Made by a program: the position numbers and the translations under genes | In this document: one piece after another, positions 6,642-14,880 of the stretch | Numbering within the stretch: the first letter of the stretch is position 1 | How the letters are laid out: each line of letters starts with the position of its first letter | The notes under the pieces: model-generated | The model's input: only the letters and a program-made list of their open reading frames with translations | Databases searched by the model: none | What the model was told of the DNA's origin: nothing | Assembly (NCBI GenBank): GCA_964431385.1 | Contig: CAYSJM010000058.1 | Span: forward strand, 1 to 21,033 | DNA: 21,033 nucleotides | Reading direction: 5' to 3' | DNA from: UTCHB3 sp964431385 | GTDB taxonomy: Bacteria > Bacteroidota > Ignavibacteria > Ignavibacteriales > Ignavibacteriaceae

Positions 6642-8615
6642 TTACTTCTTCCTTAAATAGCTTTGTCTTAACGCACCTTCAACTAATTCCACCAATTCAG
6701 CTTTTCTGAAAGGTTTTGCGAGATAGTGAGTACAGCCACCTTTTAGGAATTCGGCTTTATCGTTCCCCATGGTATAAGCAGTAACGGCGATTATCGGGAC
6801 CCCTTGATAGTCAGGCATTTTTACAATTTCTTTCACCACATCCATACCATTCATACTATTTCCGAGGTTGATATCCATCAAAACGATGTCGTATCTTTTG
6901 GCTTTTACCATTTCGAGAGCCTTTTCAGCTTTGTCGGCAGTCTCCAACAAACAAGACTTTTTCAAGAACAACCCCATCACATCAAGGTTAGTATGGTCAT
7001 CTTCCACATAAAGTGCAACACATTTCCCCTTTTCGATTTTTGAGCCATCTTTTGTCTCAAGCATTTCGGGAGTGAACTGGTGAAGCGTGGGATCCTTTGC
7101 GATAGTTTGTGCTGAGATTTCAGGGAATTTAACGGTAAAAACCGACCCTTCACCCAGTTTACTTTCAACCGTTATTGTTCCATCCATCAGCTCAACTGTT
7201 CGTTTTGTGATGGTCAATCCAAGTCCCGTTCCCTGGTAACTTCTTGCTCTGCCTTCACTTACCTGACGGAATTCCTCCCAGATCAGATCAAAATGAGCTT
7301 TGTCAATTCCAATTCCTGAATCCTTTATTTTGAGAGAAACCCAATCCTTCCCGTCAATAATTTCTTTCCCAAGTTCAACGCCGATTTTTCCCTCATCTGT
7401 GAACTTGATAGCGTTATCAACCAGATTATAAATTATTCTGTTGAGCAGCCGCTCATCCAATCGTGAAAAGAGTTTATCGTTATGCACAACAGTCTCAAGA
7501 TGGAGGTTCTTTTTTTCAATCGCAGGAAGAAACTCATCCAGGCTGTTTTTCACAATATCGACCACTTCCACTTCTTGAGCAAAGACCTCGAGTTTTTCTG
7601 CCTCTGCTTCGGAGAGATCAAGAATAAAATTAAGGGTTTCGCTGAGTCTTTTTCCAGAATTGTAAATGCCGAGAGACATCGCCAAAAGTTCGGGATCGTC
7701 AAGCGACACAGCCAAAATCTCTGAATACCCTAAAATTCCGTTTAGTGGAGTTCTAAGTTCATGATTCATATTTGCGAGAAAGTTCGATTTCATCCTGTTT
7801 AAAGCCTCAGCACGGTTCTTTGCGTCAAGAATTTCCCTGGCATATCTTTTTAGGTCTGTTATGTCGCGAGGAATAACGACAGTGTAAATCTCGCTGTTCG
7901 TCTCATAAGTCGAAACATGAATCTCCATCTCAAAGATGGTCCCGTCTTTTTTAACTCCGAGTGTTTCGTAACCCGTTGGGGCATTTTCTCCGTCTGCCCC
8001 TTTTCTGGTAAAACTTTTTATTTTCTCGTGCTCCGCAGGTGCAATAAGATTTAGAATATTTGTGCCTGTTAATTCCTCACTTGAATTGTAGCCAAATAGT
8101 CGCACATAGGCGGGATTAACCATTACATGATTCCCCCCTTTTGAAACTCCGATTGCATCCACTGAGTGTTCAAAAACATTTCGGAATCTTATTTCGCTCT
8201 GCTCCCGTGCTTCTATAGCCTCTCTCCGTTGGCGACGAAGTTCTGCCTCCTTAAGTTCTCTTTCTATAGCAGGAATTAGTCTTTGCAGATTCCCCTTCAT
8301 AATGTAGTCTTGAGCACCCGACTTCATTGCTTTTACGGCAACTTCCTCTCCAATATTTCCCGAAATTATAATAAACGGGATGTCCAAATCTTTCTCTCTT
8401 ACGGTTTGCAGTGCAGAAAGCCCGTCAAACAGCGGCATGGAATAGTCGCTAAGTACAATATCCCAGGTGCCGGATTCAAGTTCTTTCACAAGGTCAGCTT
8501 TAGTCTCCACTTGCGAGTAGAGAGGTTCATAGTTACCTTGATTAAGTTTCATAAGCAACAGTTCGCTGTCGTCTTCTGAGTCCTCAACAATTAAAACACG
8601 GAGTGGGATTTTCAT
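6642..8615 (-). CDS. Hybrid histidine kinase, REC-PAS-HisKA-HATPase-REC
   Basis: This is a 657-aa soluble hybrid sensor kinase with no membrane helix. Order: an N-terminal receiver (about 5-122, phospho-acceptor Asp57 in VLSDYSMP, conserved Lys107); a helical linker (120-140); a PAS domain (about 142-256, with VMVNPAYVRLFGY); HisKA with His285 in NMNHELRTP; an HATPase domain with N-box residues Asn397/Asn401, G1 DSGIGI (432-437) and G2 GTGLGL (462-467); and a C-terminal receiver with Asp581 in VLMDINLG. All catalytic residues are present. The N-terminal receiver suggests that the kinase is itself controlled by phosphotransfer, possibly from the fusion kinase encoded just upstream. It starts 14 bp after the single-domain response regulator gene and is very likely co-transcribed with it. 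The ATG has only a weak ribosome binding site. The signal sensed by the PAS domain is unknown. Confidence 0.93.
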   Translation of the reverse strand: MKIPLRVLIVEDSEDDSELLLMKLNQGNYEPLYSQVETKADLVKELESGTWDIVLSDYSMPLFDGLSALQTVREKDLDIPFIIISGNIGEEVAVKAMKSGAQDYIMKGNLQRLIPAIERELKEAELRRQRREAIEAREQSEIRFRNVFEHSVDAIGVSKGGNHVMVNPAYVRLFGYNSSEELTGTNILNLIAPAEHEKIKSFTRKGADGENAPTGYETLGVKKDGTIFEMEIHVSTYETNSEIYTVVIPRDITDLKRYAREILDAKNRAEALNRMKSNFLANMNHELRTPLNGILGYSEILAVSLDDPELLAMSLGIYNSGKRLSETLNFILDLSEAEAEKLEVFAQEVEVVDIVKNSLDEFLPAIEKKNLHLETVVHNDKLFSRLDERLLNRIIYNLVDNAIKFTDEGKIGVELGKEIIDGKDWVSLKIKDSGIGIDKAHFDLIWEEFRQVSEGRARSYQGTGLGLTITKRTVELMDGTITVESKLGEGSVFTVKFPEISAQTIAKDPTLHQFTPEMLETKDGSKIEKGKCVALYVEDDHTNLDVMGLFLKKSCLLETADKAEKALEMVKAKRYDIVLMDINLGNSMNGMDVVKEIVKMPDYQGVPIIAVTAYTMGNDKAEFLKGGCTHYLAKPFRKAELVELVEGALRQSYLRKK

Positions 8616-8629
8616 ATTTCTACCGGAAT

Positions 8630-9067
8630 TTATTTATTAAACGATTTTTGAATTGATTCATTCAGCATAAGCCAATAGACACCAATATTGCTCGCCACTT
8701 CAACAAATTTAAGAAAATCAACAGGTTTTCTTATAAAACTGTTTGCACCGAGACCATAACTTGCGAGTATATCTTCCTCTTCGTTTGAAGATGTAAGAAT
8801 TACCACAGGAATAAATTTAGTGGTGTCGTTTGCCCTTATTCTCCTTAATACTTCTAAACCATCGATTTTCGGAAGTTTTATATCAAGAATTATCAAAGCG
8901 GGTAATTCCGCCTCAACCATTCTTCCAAACAGATAGTCCACTGCTTCTTGTCCATCTCGTGCAACATCAATTTTGTTGGAGATATTGTTCTTTTTTAATG
9001 CTCTTATCGTCAACAATTCATCGTCAGAATTGTCTTCAACCAAAAGAATTGTTCTGCTCATTGTCAT
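8630..9067 (-). CDS. Rcp1-like single-domain response regulator
   Basis: A 145-aa stand-alone receiver of the Rcp1 type, the family that partners phytochrome-like and ETR1-like kinases in cyanobacteria and other bacteria. Landmarks are the acidic pocket VEDNSDDE (10-17), phospho-acceptor Asp62 in LDIKLPKIDG, Thr92 in ILTSS and Lys114 in FIRKPVD. The DYLFGR insertion (44-49) and the C-terminal helix with GVYWLMLNE are typical of Rcp proteins. It has no output domain, so it acts through protein contacts or phosphotransfer. The ATG directly follows the TAA of the fusion kinase gene (TAAATG) with a strong GGAGG 8 bases upstream; an in-frame ATG two codons later is less well spaced. Tight coupling makes the fusion kinase the likely phosphodonor. 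Confidence 0.93.
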   Translation of the reverse strand: MTMSRTILLVEDNSDDELLTIRALKKNNISNKIDVARDGQEAVDYLFGRMVEAELPALIILDIKLPKIDGLEVLRRIRANDTTKFIPVVILTSSNEEEDILASYGLGANSFIRKPVDFLKFVEVASNIGVYWLMLNESIQKSFNK

Positions 9068-12000
9068 TTATTTTGCCTCCACAGAGTTAAGCGTAAAATA
9101 AAAAATTGTTCCTTCACCCACAACGCTTTCAGCCCACACCTCGCCATTATGCCGGCGGATGATTCGTTGAACTGTAGCCAGACCGACACCTGTGCCGCTG
9201 AACTCATCGGATTTATGCAGTCGCTGGAAAGGGGTAAAAAGTTTATCGATATATTCCATATTAAAGCCGGCACCGTTATCCCTGATGAAATAGGTTTTTT
9301 GCTTTTTAATTGTTCTTTGTCCAAATTCGATTATTGCGATCTCTTTCTTTGAGCTAAACTTCCATGCGTTATGCAGTAAATTTTGAAGTACGGCTCCTAT
9401 CAGTGTGGGGTCAACAGTATCAAACATTTTTGGTGTTATTGAAATTTCGACCTCTCTATCGGGTTCGTTCTCTTTCAACTCATCACAAATTGAGGCAGCG
9501 ATCTCTGAGATATCCACATTTTTTACTTTCATCTCCGCCCGGGTAACGCGGGAGAGATTAAGCATCTCATCAATTAGCTGTCCCATCTTCTGAGCGTTGA
9601 ACCGCAACCGGTTGAGGTACATCTTCCCCTGATCGTCAAAATGTTCATAATAATCTTCAAGAAGTGCCTGTGAAAAACCATCGATACTTCTTAATGGAGC
9701 CCTTAAGTCATGAGATACCGAATAACTGAATGATTCAAGTTCTCTGTTTGTCGCTTTCAATTGAGAGGTCCTTTCTTCCACCCGGTGCTCCAGCTCCAAA
9801 TTAAGATTTCTGATCTCATTTTCTGCGAGTTTTCTTTCAGTGAGATCAACACCGCATGAATAATTTTTATCGCCGAGGGTGATGAATGTCCACGAAATTG
9901 TCTTTTTCGAACCATCTTTGCATGTTACTTCTGTTTCAAAAGGTGGAATTTTTGTTTGTGTGGCAATCGCTTCTTCAACTTTTTGAGTCCACTCTTCAGA
10001 TACCATTTTCCTGTATTCTGGGTCGGGGTAAGCCAGTGGCCACCAATCGTTTCCGGAACCAACATCTGCTGCGGTATATCCAAACAAATGAACGAACTGA
10101 GAATTTATATAGTCAGTAACCTGATCAACTCCGGAAGAGAGATGAATTGCCACCGGCAGGGTTTCCACAAGATTTCTAAACTTTGTTTCACTTTCCCTGA
10201 GCGCCACTTCGGCAGTTTTTCTTTCCGTGATGTCGTTACCCTGAGCAATGGTTGCACTGATCTCTGTTCCTGATTTATCGAGAACATTTGCAGAGTTCCA
10301 CAATACCGTTCTTACTCCACCATCTTTTCGAAGGATTTCGATCTCAACCGATTCCCACCTTTCACCCTCTGAAGTTTTTTGAATAAGTGCAAGAGACTCC
10401 TCAGCGGTTTCAACGGGGAAAAGGAAATCGAGATTTTTCCCAATCACTTCTTCTTTTGGATAACCACTCAAATTTTCAAAAGCATGATTAAATCTCGTAA
10501 CAGAGAGCGAGGTATCCCAAACTATAATCGGAGCATTGGCATAATTAAACAGGTTTTCAAGATATTCATTGGTTTCGTGGAGTGACGATTCGGCTTTTAA
10601 CCTCTCCCTTATCTCGGTCATAAGTTGCTGATTTGCAACCATAAGCTCTTCGGTTCTTTCAGCAACTCGTTTTTCCACCTCATCATAAGCCTTTTGCAGT
10701 TCACCTTGTGTAAAGAGCAATTTCTCTTTTTCAGACTGAAGTTCTGCATTAATTTGTCTTAATTGTTCGGGACTTGGAATTGCGAGTAACTTCGGTAATA
10801 TTGGCCAAACGATAAGTGCTGTAGATATTGAGATAACTGCTGTGGCTGCATCTACGGTGGCTTGCCACCAGTCAACCGACCACCACAAACCAATTATATG
10901 AACAACATGGGTTGTACCACATGCAAGAATAAAGAGTCCAAAAAGCACAAGAATCCAACTAAATGGAAGGTCTTTTCTTTTTCTTATAAAGACCACCAAA
11001 AAGACCGGAATCGAAGCATAAGAAATCGCTATCAAACCGTTTGAAATCGCCATCACCATCATTAGAAGTGGTGCCATGCTTGTGTCAAGAGCATTTTTTA
11101 TTTCCATCTCACTTTTTGACATTGCGAGCATCGGAAGAGTGATCAGAATTGCCAGAGATATGGTTGGTAATGCCAATCTTGGAATCAGTTCGAGCGATTG
11201 TTTGGCGATTGATTTTGGGGGTTCAAAAGTTCGGACTTTATATCCCTTCAACCTTAGGCTGTTTGTTACAACAAAAATGGAGCTGAATGCCATTGCACCC
11301 GCCGCAAACATCGGGCTGAGCAATCCAAATCCGGCAACGGGAATCAATGCAATATTGTAAAACAGTGCCCATATCAGGTTTTGAATGATCGTCTCTGAAG
11401 TGCCGCGGGAGAGTGAAATGGCTTTACCAATACCTGAAAGTTCGCCACTGATAAGTGTTATTCCGGCGGCAGCGATTGCAATATCGGTTCCGGTTCCAAT
11501 GGCTATACCAACATCAGCCTGAGCGAGAGCAGGGGCATCATTTATTCCATCTCCCACCATGGCTACAACAGGTGAGGAGAAATTACCGAGCGATTGTCCC
11601 GCTTGCATCTCTTTTATCGCCTCAACTTTTCCACCCGGCAACACTTCGGCAATAACTTTGGAAATGCCCACCTGTTTCGCAATTGAATTGGCAGTGCACT
11701 TGTTATCGCCCGTGATCATCACAACTTCCAACCCAAGGTCAGTCAGTTCAGAAATTGCTTCCTTCGATCCGGATTTTATTGTATCTGCGACAGCTATCAT
11801 TCCAATCAGTTTCACGGGTTCATTCTCCGCAGGATTTGAGAGAGAAACCATCATCACAGTTTTTCCATCTTCTTCAAGGGGTGAAATCAGATTTTCCAGA
11901 CTTTTTACATCCAATCCATCATTTTTCATCATTCGGGCGTTACCAATCGAAATGGTTTTATTCCCGATCAAGGCTCTTATCCCCAAACCACCAAATGATC

Positions 12001-13666
12001 TGAACTTTGCCGGATGAAGCAGACTAAGTTTCTTCTCTTCGCCGGCTTTTACGATCGCTTTACCGATAGGATGTTCCGAGCCCATCTCTGCACTTCCTGC
12101 AAGTTGAAGTAAATCTTTTTTGGGAAAGCCATTCAAGGGAATAATATCCGTTACTTTAGGTTCGCCTGTCGTAATCGTCCCCGTTTTATCAAGCACAACA
12201 ATATTTATTTTGCTCGCTTTCTGGAGAATTTCACTGTTCTTGAAGAGAATTCCGTTTTCAGCACCTTTTGAAGTACCAACCATTATCGCCGTGGGGGTTG
12301 CCAGACCAATGGCACACGGACATGCAATAACCAAAACAGCAATGGCGTTAATCATTGCCCCTGCCCAATCGAGTTGAGCAACATAAATCCAGCCTGTGAA
12401 AGTAAAAAATGCAAGGGCTATAATCAACGGTACAAAATATATTCCAATTTCATCAGTCATCTTTTGAATTGGTGCCTTACTCCCTTGTGCTTCTTTTACA
12501 AGTCTGATTATTTGAGAAAGAGTTGAGTTTTTCCCTGTCTTTGTGGCTTCAATCTTGATTAAACCTTCTCTGTTAATTGTACCACAAAAGACCTCATTTC
12601 CCGGTCCCTTACTAACGGGCATCGATTCACCGGTAATCATAGACTCGTCAAATGCTGACTTCCCGTCGAATACCACACCATCAACAGGTGCCCGTTCTCC
12701 CGGCTTTAAAATAACGATATCACCAAATGACACCTCGTCAATCGGCACTACCTTCTCTACTCCATTTTTAAGAAGTGTTGCTGTCTTCGATCGTAGCCCA
12801 AACAGAGCCTTTAGTGCATCGGTTGTTTTACTCTTTGCCTTTGTTTCAAGGAATTTACCGAGCCTGATGAAGGCGATTATTGTAGCACCTGTTTCAAAAT
12901 AGACATTTGAACTTTGAATAATACCCAGGACAACTAGTAAACTCGAAAAATAGGCAACCGATGAGCCAAGAACTATCAATACATCCATATTGGCTCTGCC
13001 CAGCTTTAGACTGTTCAGGGCACCCGTGTAAAATCTGCCTCCTACATAAAATTGAACAACTGTTGCAGCCGCGAGCATCGCAAAAAGATCATAATCAAAT
13101 TTTATGACTTGAAAATCTCGCAACATACTGTATATGATCAAAGGGATTGTGAACAGTAACCCGGTAATCATCAGCCTTGTCTGTTTTTTTAGCTCTGAAG
13201 CCCGGAATGTTGCCTCATGGTCATCGTACTCTTCTGCCTCGCTATTGTTTACGATGTCGTATCCGGCTTTGCGAATTACTGAAGCAACTTCAACGAGGTT
13301 CGTCATTCCTGGGATAAATTCGAGATTCGCTTTTTCTGCAATAAAACTGACTGTTGAGGCTACAATTCCGGAGTGATTTTTTAAGAGGTTGTCAAGATTG
13401 GTTGCATCGGTCTCATCAACCATTCCTGTGATAAGAAGTTCAACGCGGGCAGTCGCAACACCATAACCAATCTTCTTAATGAAAGCAATAATATCACTTT
13501 CATTTAGAATTTTATGATCATAGAAAACAGAAATAGTTTCATTTGCATAGTCGATGTTAGCTGAATGAATTCCTTTTAATTTCCTGATCGCAAGCTCTAT
13601 TCCCTGCACACAGTTTGTGCAGGTCATTCCGGTCAATGGCATGATAACATTTTTTGTGTTGATCAT
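9068..13666 (-). CDS. Fusion: Cu(I) P1B-ATPase + ETR1-type ethylene-binding domain + PAS-PAS-histidine kinase
   Basis: One uninterrupted 1532-codon frame. Residues 1-~812 are a complete copper-exporting ATPase: HMA domain with GMTCTNC (13-19), a second HMA-like domain without CxxC (~75-140), eight membrane helices, TGES (345-348), CPC (449-451), phosphorylated Asp493 in DKTGT, His532-Pro533, GDGINDAP (705-712), and Cu(I)-type signatures YN (770-771) and MAFSS (792-796). An added helix (~829-848) follows. Next is a three-helix ethylene-receptor domain (~866-958) with the ETR1-like ISYASIP (881-887) and ACGTTH, where Cys916 and His920 match the copper ligands Cys65 and His69. Then come a coiled coil (~968-1035), PAS (~1035-1150), PAS (~1158-1280), HisKA with His1319 in SVSHDLRAP, and HATPase (Asn1429/Asn1433, DNGAG 1463-1467, GTGVGL 1491-1496). 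The TAA adjoins the ATG of an Rcp1-like regulator. Cu(I) transport is well supported; ethylene binding is inferred. Confidence 0.95.
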   Translation of the reverse strand: MINTKNVIMPLTGMTCTNCVQGIELAIRKLKGIHSANIDYANETISVFYDHKILNESDIIAFIKKIGYGVATARVELLITGMVDETDATNLDNLLKNHSGIVASTVSFIAEKANLEFIPGMTNLVEVASVIRKAGYDIVNNSEAEEYDDHEATFRASELKKQTRLMITGLLFTIPLIIYSMLRDFQVIKFDYDLFAMLAAATVVQFYVGGRFYTGALNSLKLGRANMDVLIVLGSSVAYFSSLLVVLGIIQSSNVYFETGATIIAFIRLGKFLETKAKSKTTDALKALFGLRSKTATLLKNGVEKVVPIDEVSFGDIVILKPGERAPVDGVVFDGKSAFDESMITGESMPVSKGPGNEVFCGTINREGLIKIEATKTGKNSTLSQIIRLVKEAQGSKAPIQKMTDEIGIYFVPLIIALAFFTFTGWIYVAQLDWAGAMINAIAVLVIACPCAIGLATPTAIMVGTSKGAENGILFKNSEILQKASKINIVVLDKTGTITTGEPKVTDIIPLNGFPKKDLLQLAGSAEMGSEHPIGKAIVKAGEEKKLSLLHPAKFRSFGGLGIRALIGNKTISIGNARMMKNDGLDVKSLENLISPLEEDGKTVMMVSLSNPAENEPVKLIGMIAVADTIKSGSKEAISELTDLGLEVVMITGDNKCTANSIAKQVGISKVIAEVLPGGKVEAIKEMQAGQSLGNFSSPVVAMVGDGINDAPALAQADVGIAIGTGTDIAIAAAGITLISGELSGIGKAISLSRGTSETIIQNLIWALFYNIALIPVAGFGLLSPMFAAGAMAFSSIFVVTNSLRLKGYKVRTFEPPKSIAKQSLELIPRLALPTISLAILITLPMLAMSKSEMEIKNALDTSMAPLLMMVMAISNGLIAISYASIPVFLVVFIRKRKDLPFSWILVLFGLFILACGTTHVVHIIGLWWSVDWWQATVDAATAVISISTALIVWPILPKLLAIPSPEQLRQINAELQSEKEKLLFTQGELQKAYDEVEKRVAERTEELMVANQQLMTEIRERLKAESSLHETNEYLENLFNYANAPIIVWDTSLSVTRFNHAFENLSGYPKEEVIGKNLDFLFPVETAEESLALIQKTSEGERWESVEIEILRKDGGVRTVLWNSANVLDKSGTEISATIAQGNDITERKTAEVALRESETKFRNLVETLPVAIHLSSGVDQVTDYINSQFVHLFGYTAADVGSGNDWWPLAYPDPEYRKMVSEEWTQKVEEAIATQTKIPPFETEVTCKDGSKKTISWTFITLGDKNYSCGVDLTERKLAENEIRNLNLELEHRVEERTSQLKATNRELESFSYSVSHDLRAPLRSIDGFSQALLEDYYEHFDDQGKMYLNRLRFNAQKMGQLIDEMLNLSRVTRAEMKVKNVDISEIAASICDELKENEPDREVEISITPKMFDTVDPTLIGAVLQNLLHNAWKFSSKKEIAIIEFGQRTIKKQKTYFIRDNGAGFNMEYIDKLFTPFQRLHKSDEFSGTGVGLATVQRIIRRHNGEVWAESVVGEGTIFYFTLNSVEAK

Positions 13667-13776
13667 TTGTTCTCATCCGAGGGTTGTTGGTGCTGGGATC
13701 AATTAAAATTGTTTCCACCCTAAAGAAATGTCAAGCTGTTTTATTTTAGGAATTTAAACTATGAATAATTCATTAA

Positions 13777-13800
13777 ACTTGCAATTAAATAATTACAAGT
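13777..13800 (-). terminator. Hairpin between cydB and the fusion gene
   Basis: On the minus strand ACTTGTAATT-ATTT-AATTGCAAGT folds as a 10-bp stem in which the only irregular pair is a U-G wobble; the plus-strand RNA would have a C-A mismatch there, so it fits minus-strand RNA better. It begins 49 bp after the cydB stop, but no T-run follows. It could be a weak terminator or a processing site separating cydAB from the fusion gene. The rest of the 183-bp gap is AT-rich, with no convincing promoter. Confidence 0.3.
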
Positions 13801-13849
13801 CTAATAAATTTTTAAGATTTTGACAGGAAATTAGCGAGCCGCAAACATT

Positions 13850-14878
13850 TTAGTAACTCATGTGATCAAGTTTTACTTTCCCCCTGAAAACCCAGTAAAT
13901 GCTAATTGTGTATGCCAAAACAAAAGGAATACCAATTATTGCCATGGTTAACATTGTTTCAAGAGTTTTTTCTGAAGATGCAGCATTGTATATAGTGAGA
14001 TTATATTCTGGTGAAATTGAGGAAATAAGGAAATTAGGGAACAACCCGACTGCAAAAAGTGCCATCAAACTAAGAATTGCTGCCGACGAAGAAAGAAAAG
14101 CGAAAAAATCTTTCCCTCTGTTAATCTCTCTGGGAATGTTGGCAATGGCAAGCATATTTAGAATTGCCAACGAAAAAAATGCAGGATGTTCCCTGAATGG
14201 TTCAACCATGTGAGGAATGTAAATCAGGGTCGCCATTGTTGCTGTCACATAGGTAATGACAAAGAAAATTATGGTATTGTTTATCCATCCACGGACCTGT
14301 TTTTGAAGTTCTCCCTCTGTTTTCATCGCGAGGTATATTGATCCATGCATCATGAATGCTGCGAGGGTTGTCAGTCCGACAAGCAGAGCATAGGGATTCA
14401 ACATTTCAATTATACTACTGTTGAGTTCTTTGTCTTTTCCAATCGGTAAACCGAGAATAACATTTCCAATAGTTATACCAATCAGCAGTGAAATAACCAT
14501 ACTCGAAATTGAAAATGCTCTATCCCAATTAGCCCGCCACCGTTTTCCTTCACTTTTGCTTCTTACCTCTATTGAGACAGCCCGAAAGATAAGAACAAAC
14601 AAAAGCAACATAAACGGGATGTAGAACCCGGAAAATGCAGTGGCATAAACATCAGGAAATGCGGCAAAAAGGGCACCACCTCCGGTTACTAACCACACTT
14701 CATTTCCATCCCAGACCGGCCCGATGGAATTGAGCAAAATTCTCCGGTCGAGGTCTGACTTGGTAAGAAGATGAAGTGACCCGACACCAAGGTCGAAACC
14801 GTCGAGAATTCCATAACCTGAAAGCAGGACCCCAATCAGAATGAACCAAATAGTATTTATGTCAAATGAAAATTCCAT
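13850..14878 (-). CDS. cydB: Cytochrome bd ubiquinol/menaquinol oxidase subunit II
   Basis: This is CydB, the second membrane subunit of the bd-type quinol oxidase, which reduces oxygen to water with high affinity and contributes to the proton gradient without pumping. The N-terminal signature is intact: WFILIGVLLSGYGILDGFDL (11-30, with a membrane helix) and GPVWDGNEVWL (53-63), containing the conserved Asp and Glu of the proton path. The remainder is a series of hydrophobic helices, eight or so in total. At 342 aa it has the usual length. The ATG follows the cydA stop after 2 bases (TAACAATG) with GGAG overlapping the end of cydA, so translation is coupled. Confidence 0.95.
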   Translation of the reverse strand: MEFSFDINTIWFILIGVLLSGYGILDGFDLGVGSLHLLTKSDLDRRILLNSIGPVWDGNEVWLVTGGGALFAAFPDVYATAFSGFYIPFMLLLFVLIFRAVSIEVRSKSEGKRWRANWDRAFSISSMVISLLIGITIGNVILGLPIGKDKELNSSIIEMLNPYALLVGLTTLAAFMMHGSIYLAMKTEGELQKQVRGWINNTIIFFVITYVTATMATLIYIPHMVEPFREHPAFFSLAILNMLAIANIPREINRGKDFFAFLSSSAAILSLMALFAVGLFPNFLISSISPEYNLTIYNAASSEKTLETMLTMAIIGIPFVLAYTISIYWVFRGKVKLDHMSY

Positions 14879-14880
14879 TG

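Noticed and set aside
7482..7724. Plus-strand open frame inside the hybrid kinase region
   Set aside because: It is a shadow of the kinase gene with no ribosome binding site or family resemblance.
9068..11222. Possibility that the kinase half starts independently at an internal ATG (about residues 849-872) as a separate gene
   Set aside because: There is no stop codon between the halves, no clear ribosome binding site or gap, and the extra membrane helix before the Met cluster gives the right topology only in the fused protein. An internal start in addition cannot be excluded.
11559..12017. 152-codon open frame on the plus strand
   Set aside because: It is antisense to the ATPase part of the fusion gene, which carries all expected motifs. 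The translation is low-complexity and resembles no family.
13729..13734. TTGACA on the minus strand as the promoter of the fusion gene
   Set aside because: No acceptable -10 hexamer lies 16-18 bases downstream; the best candidate is CAATTT.
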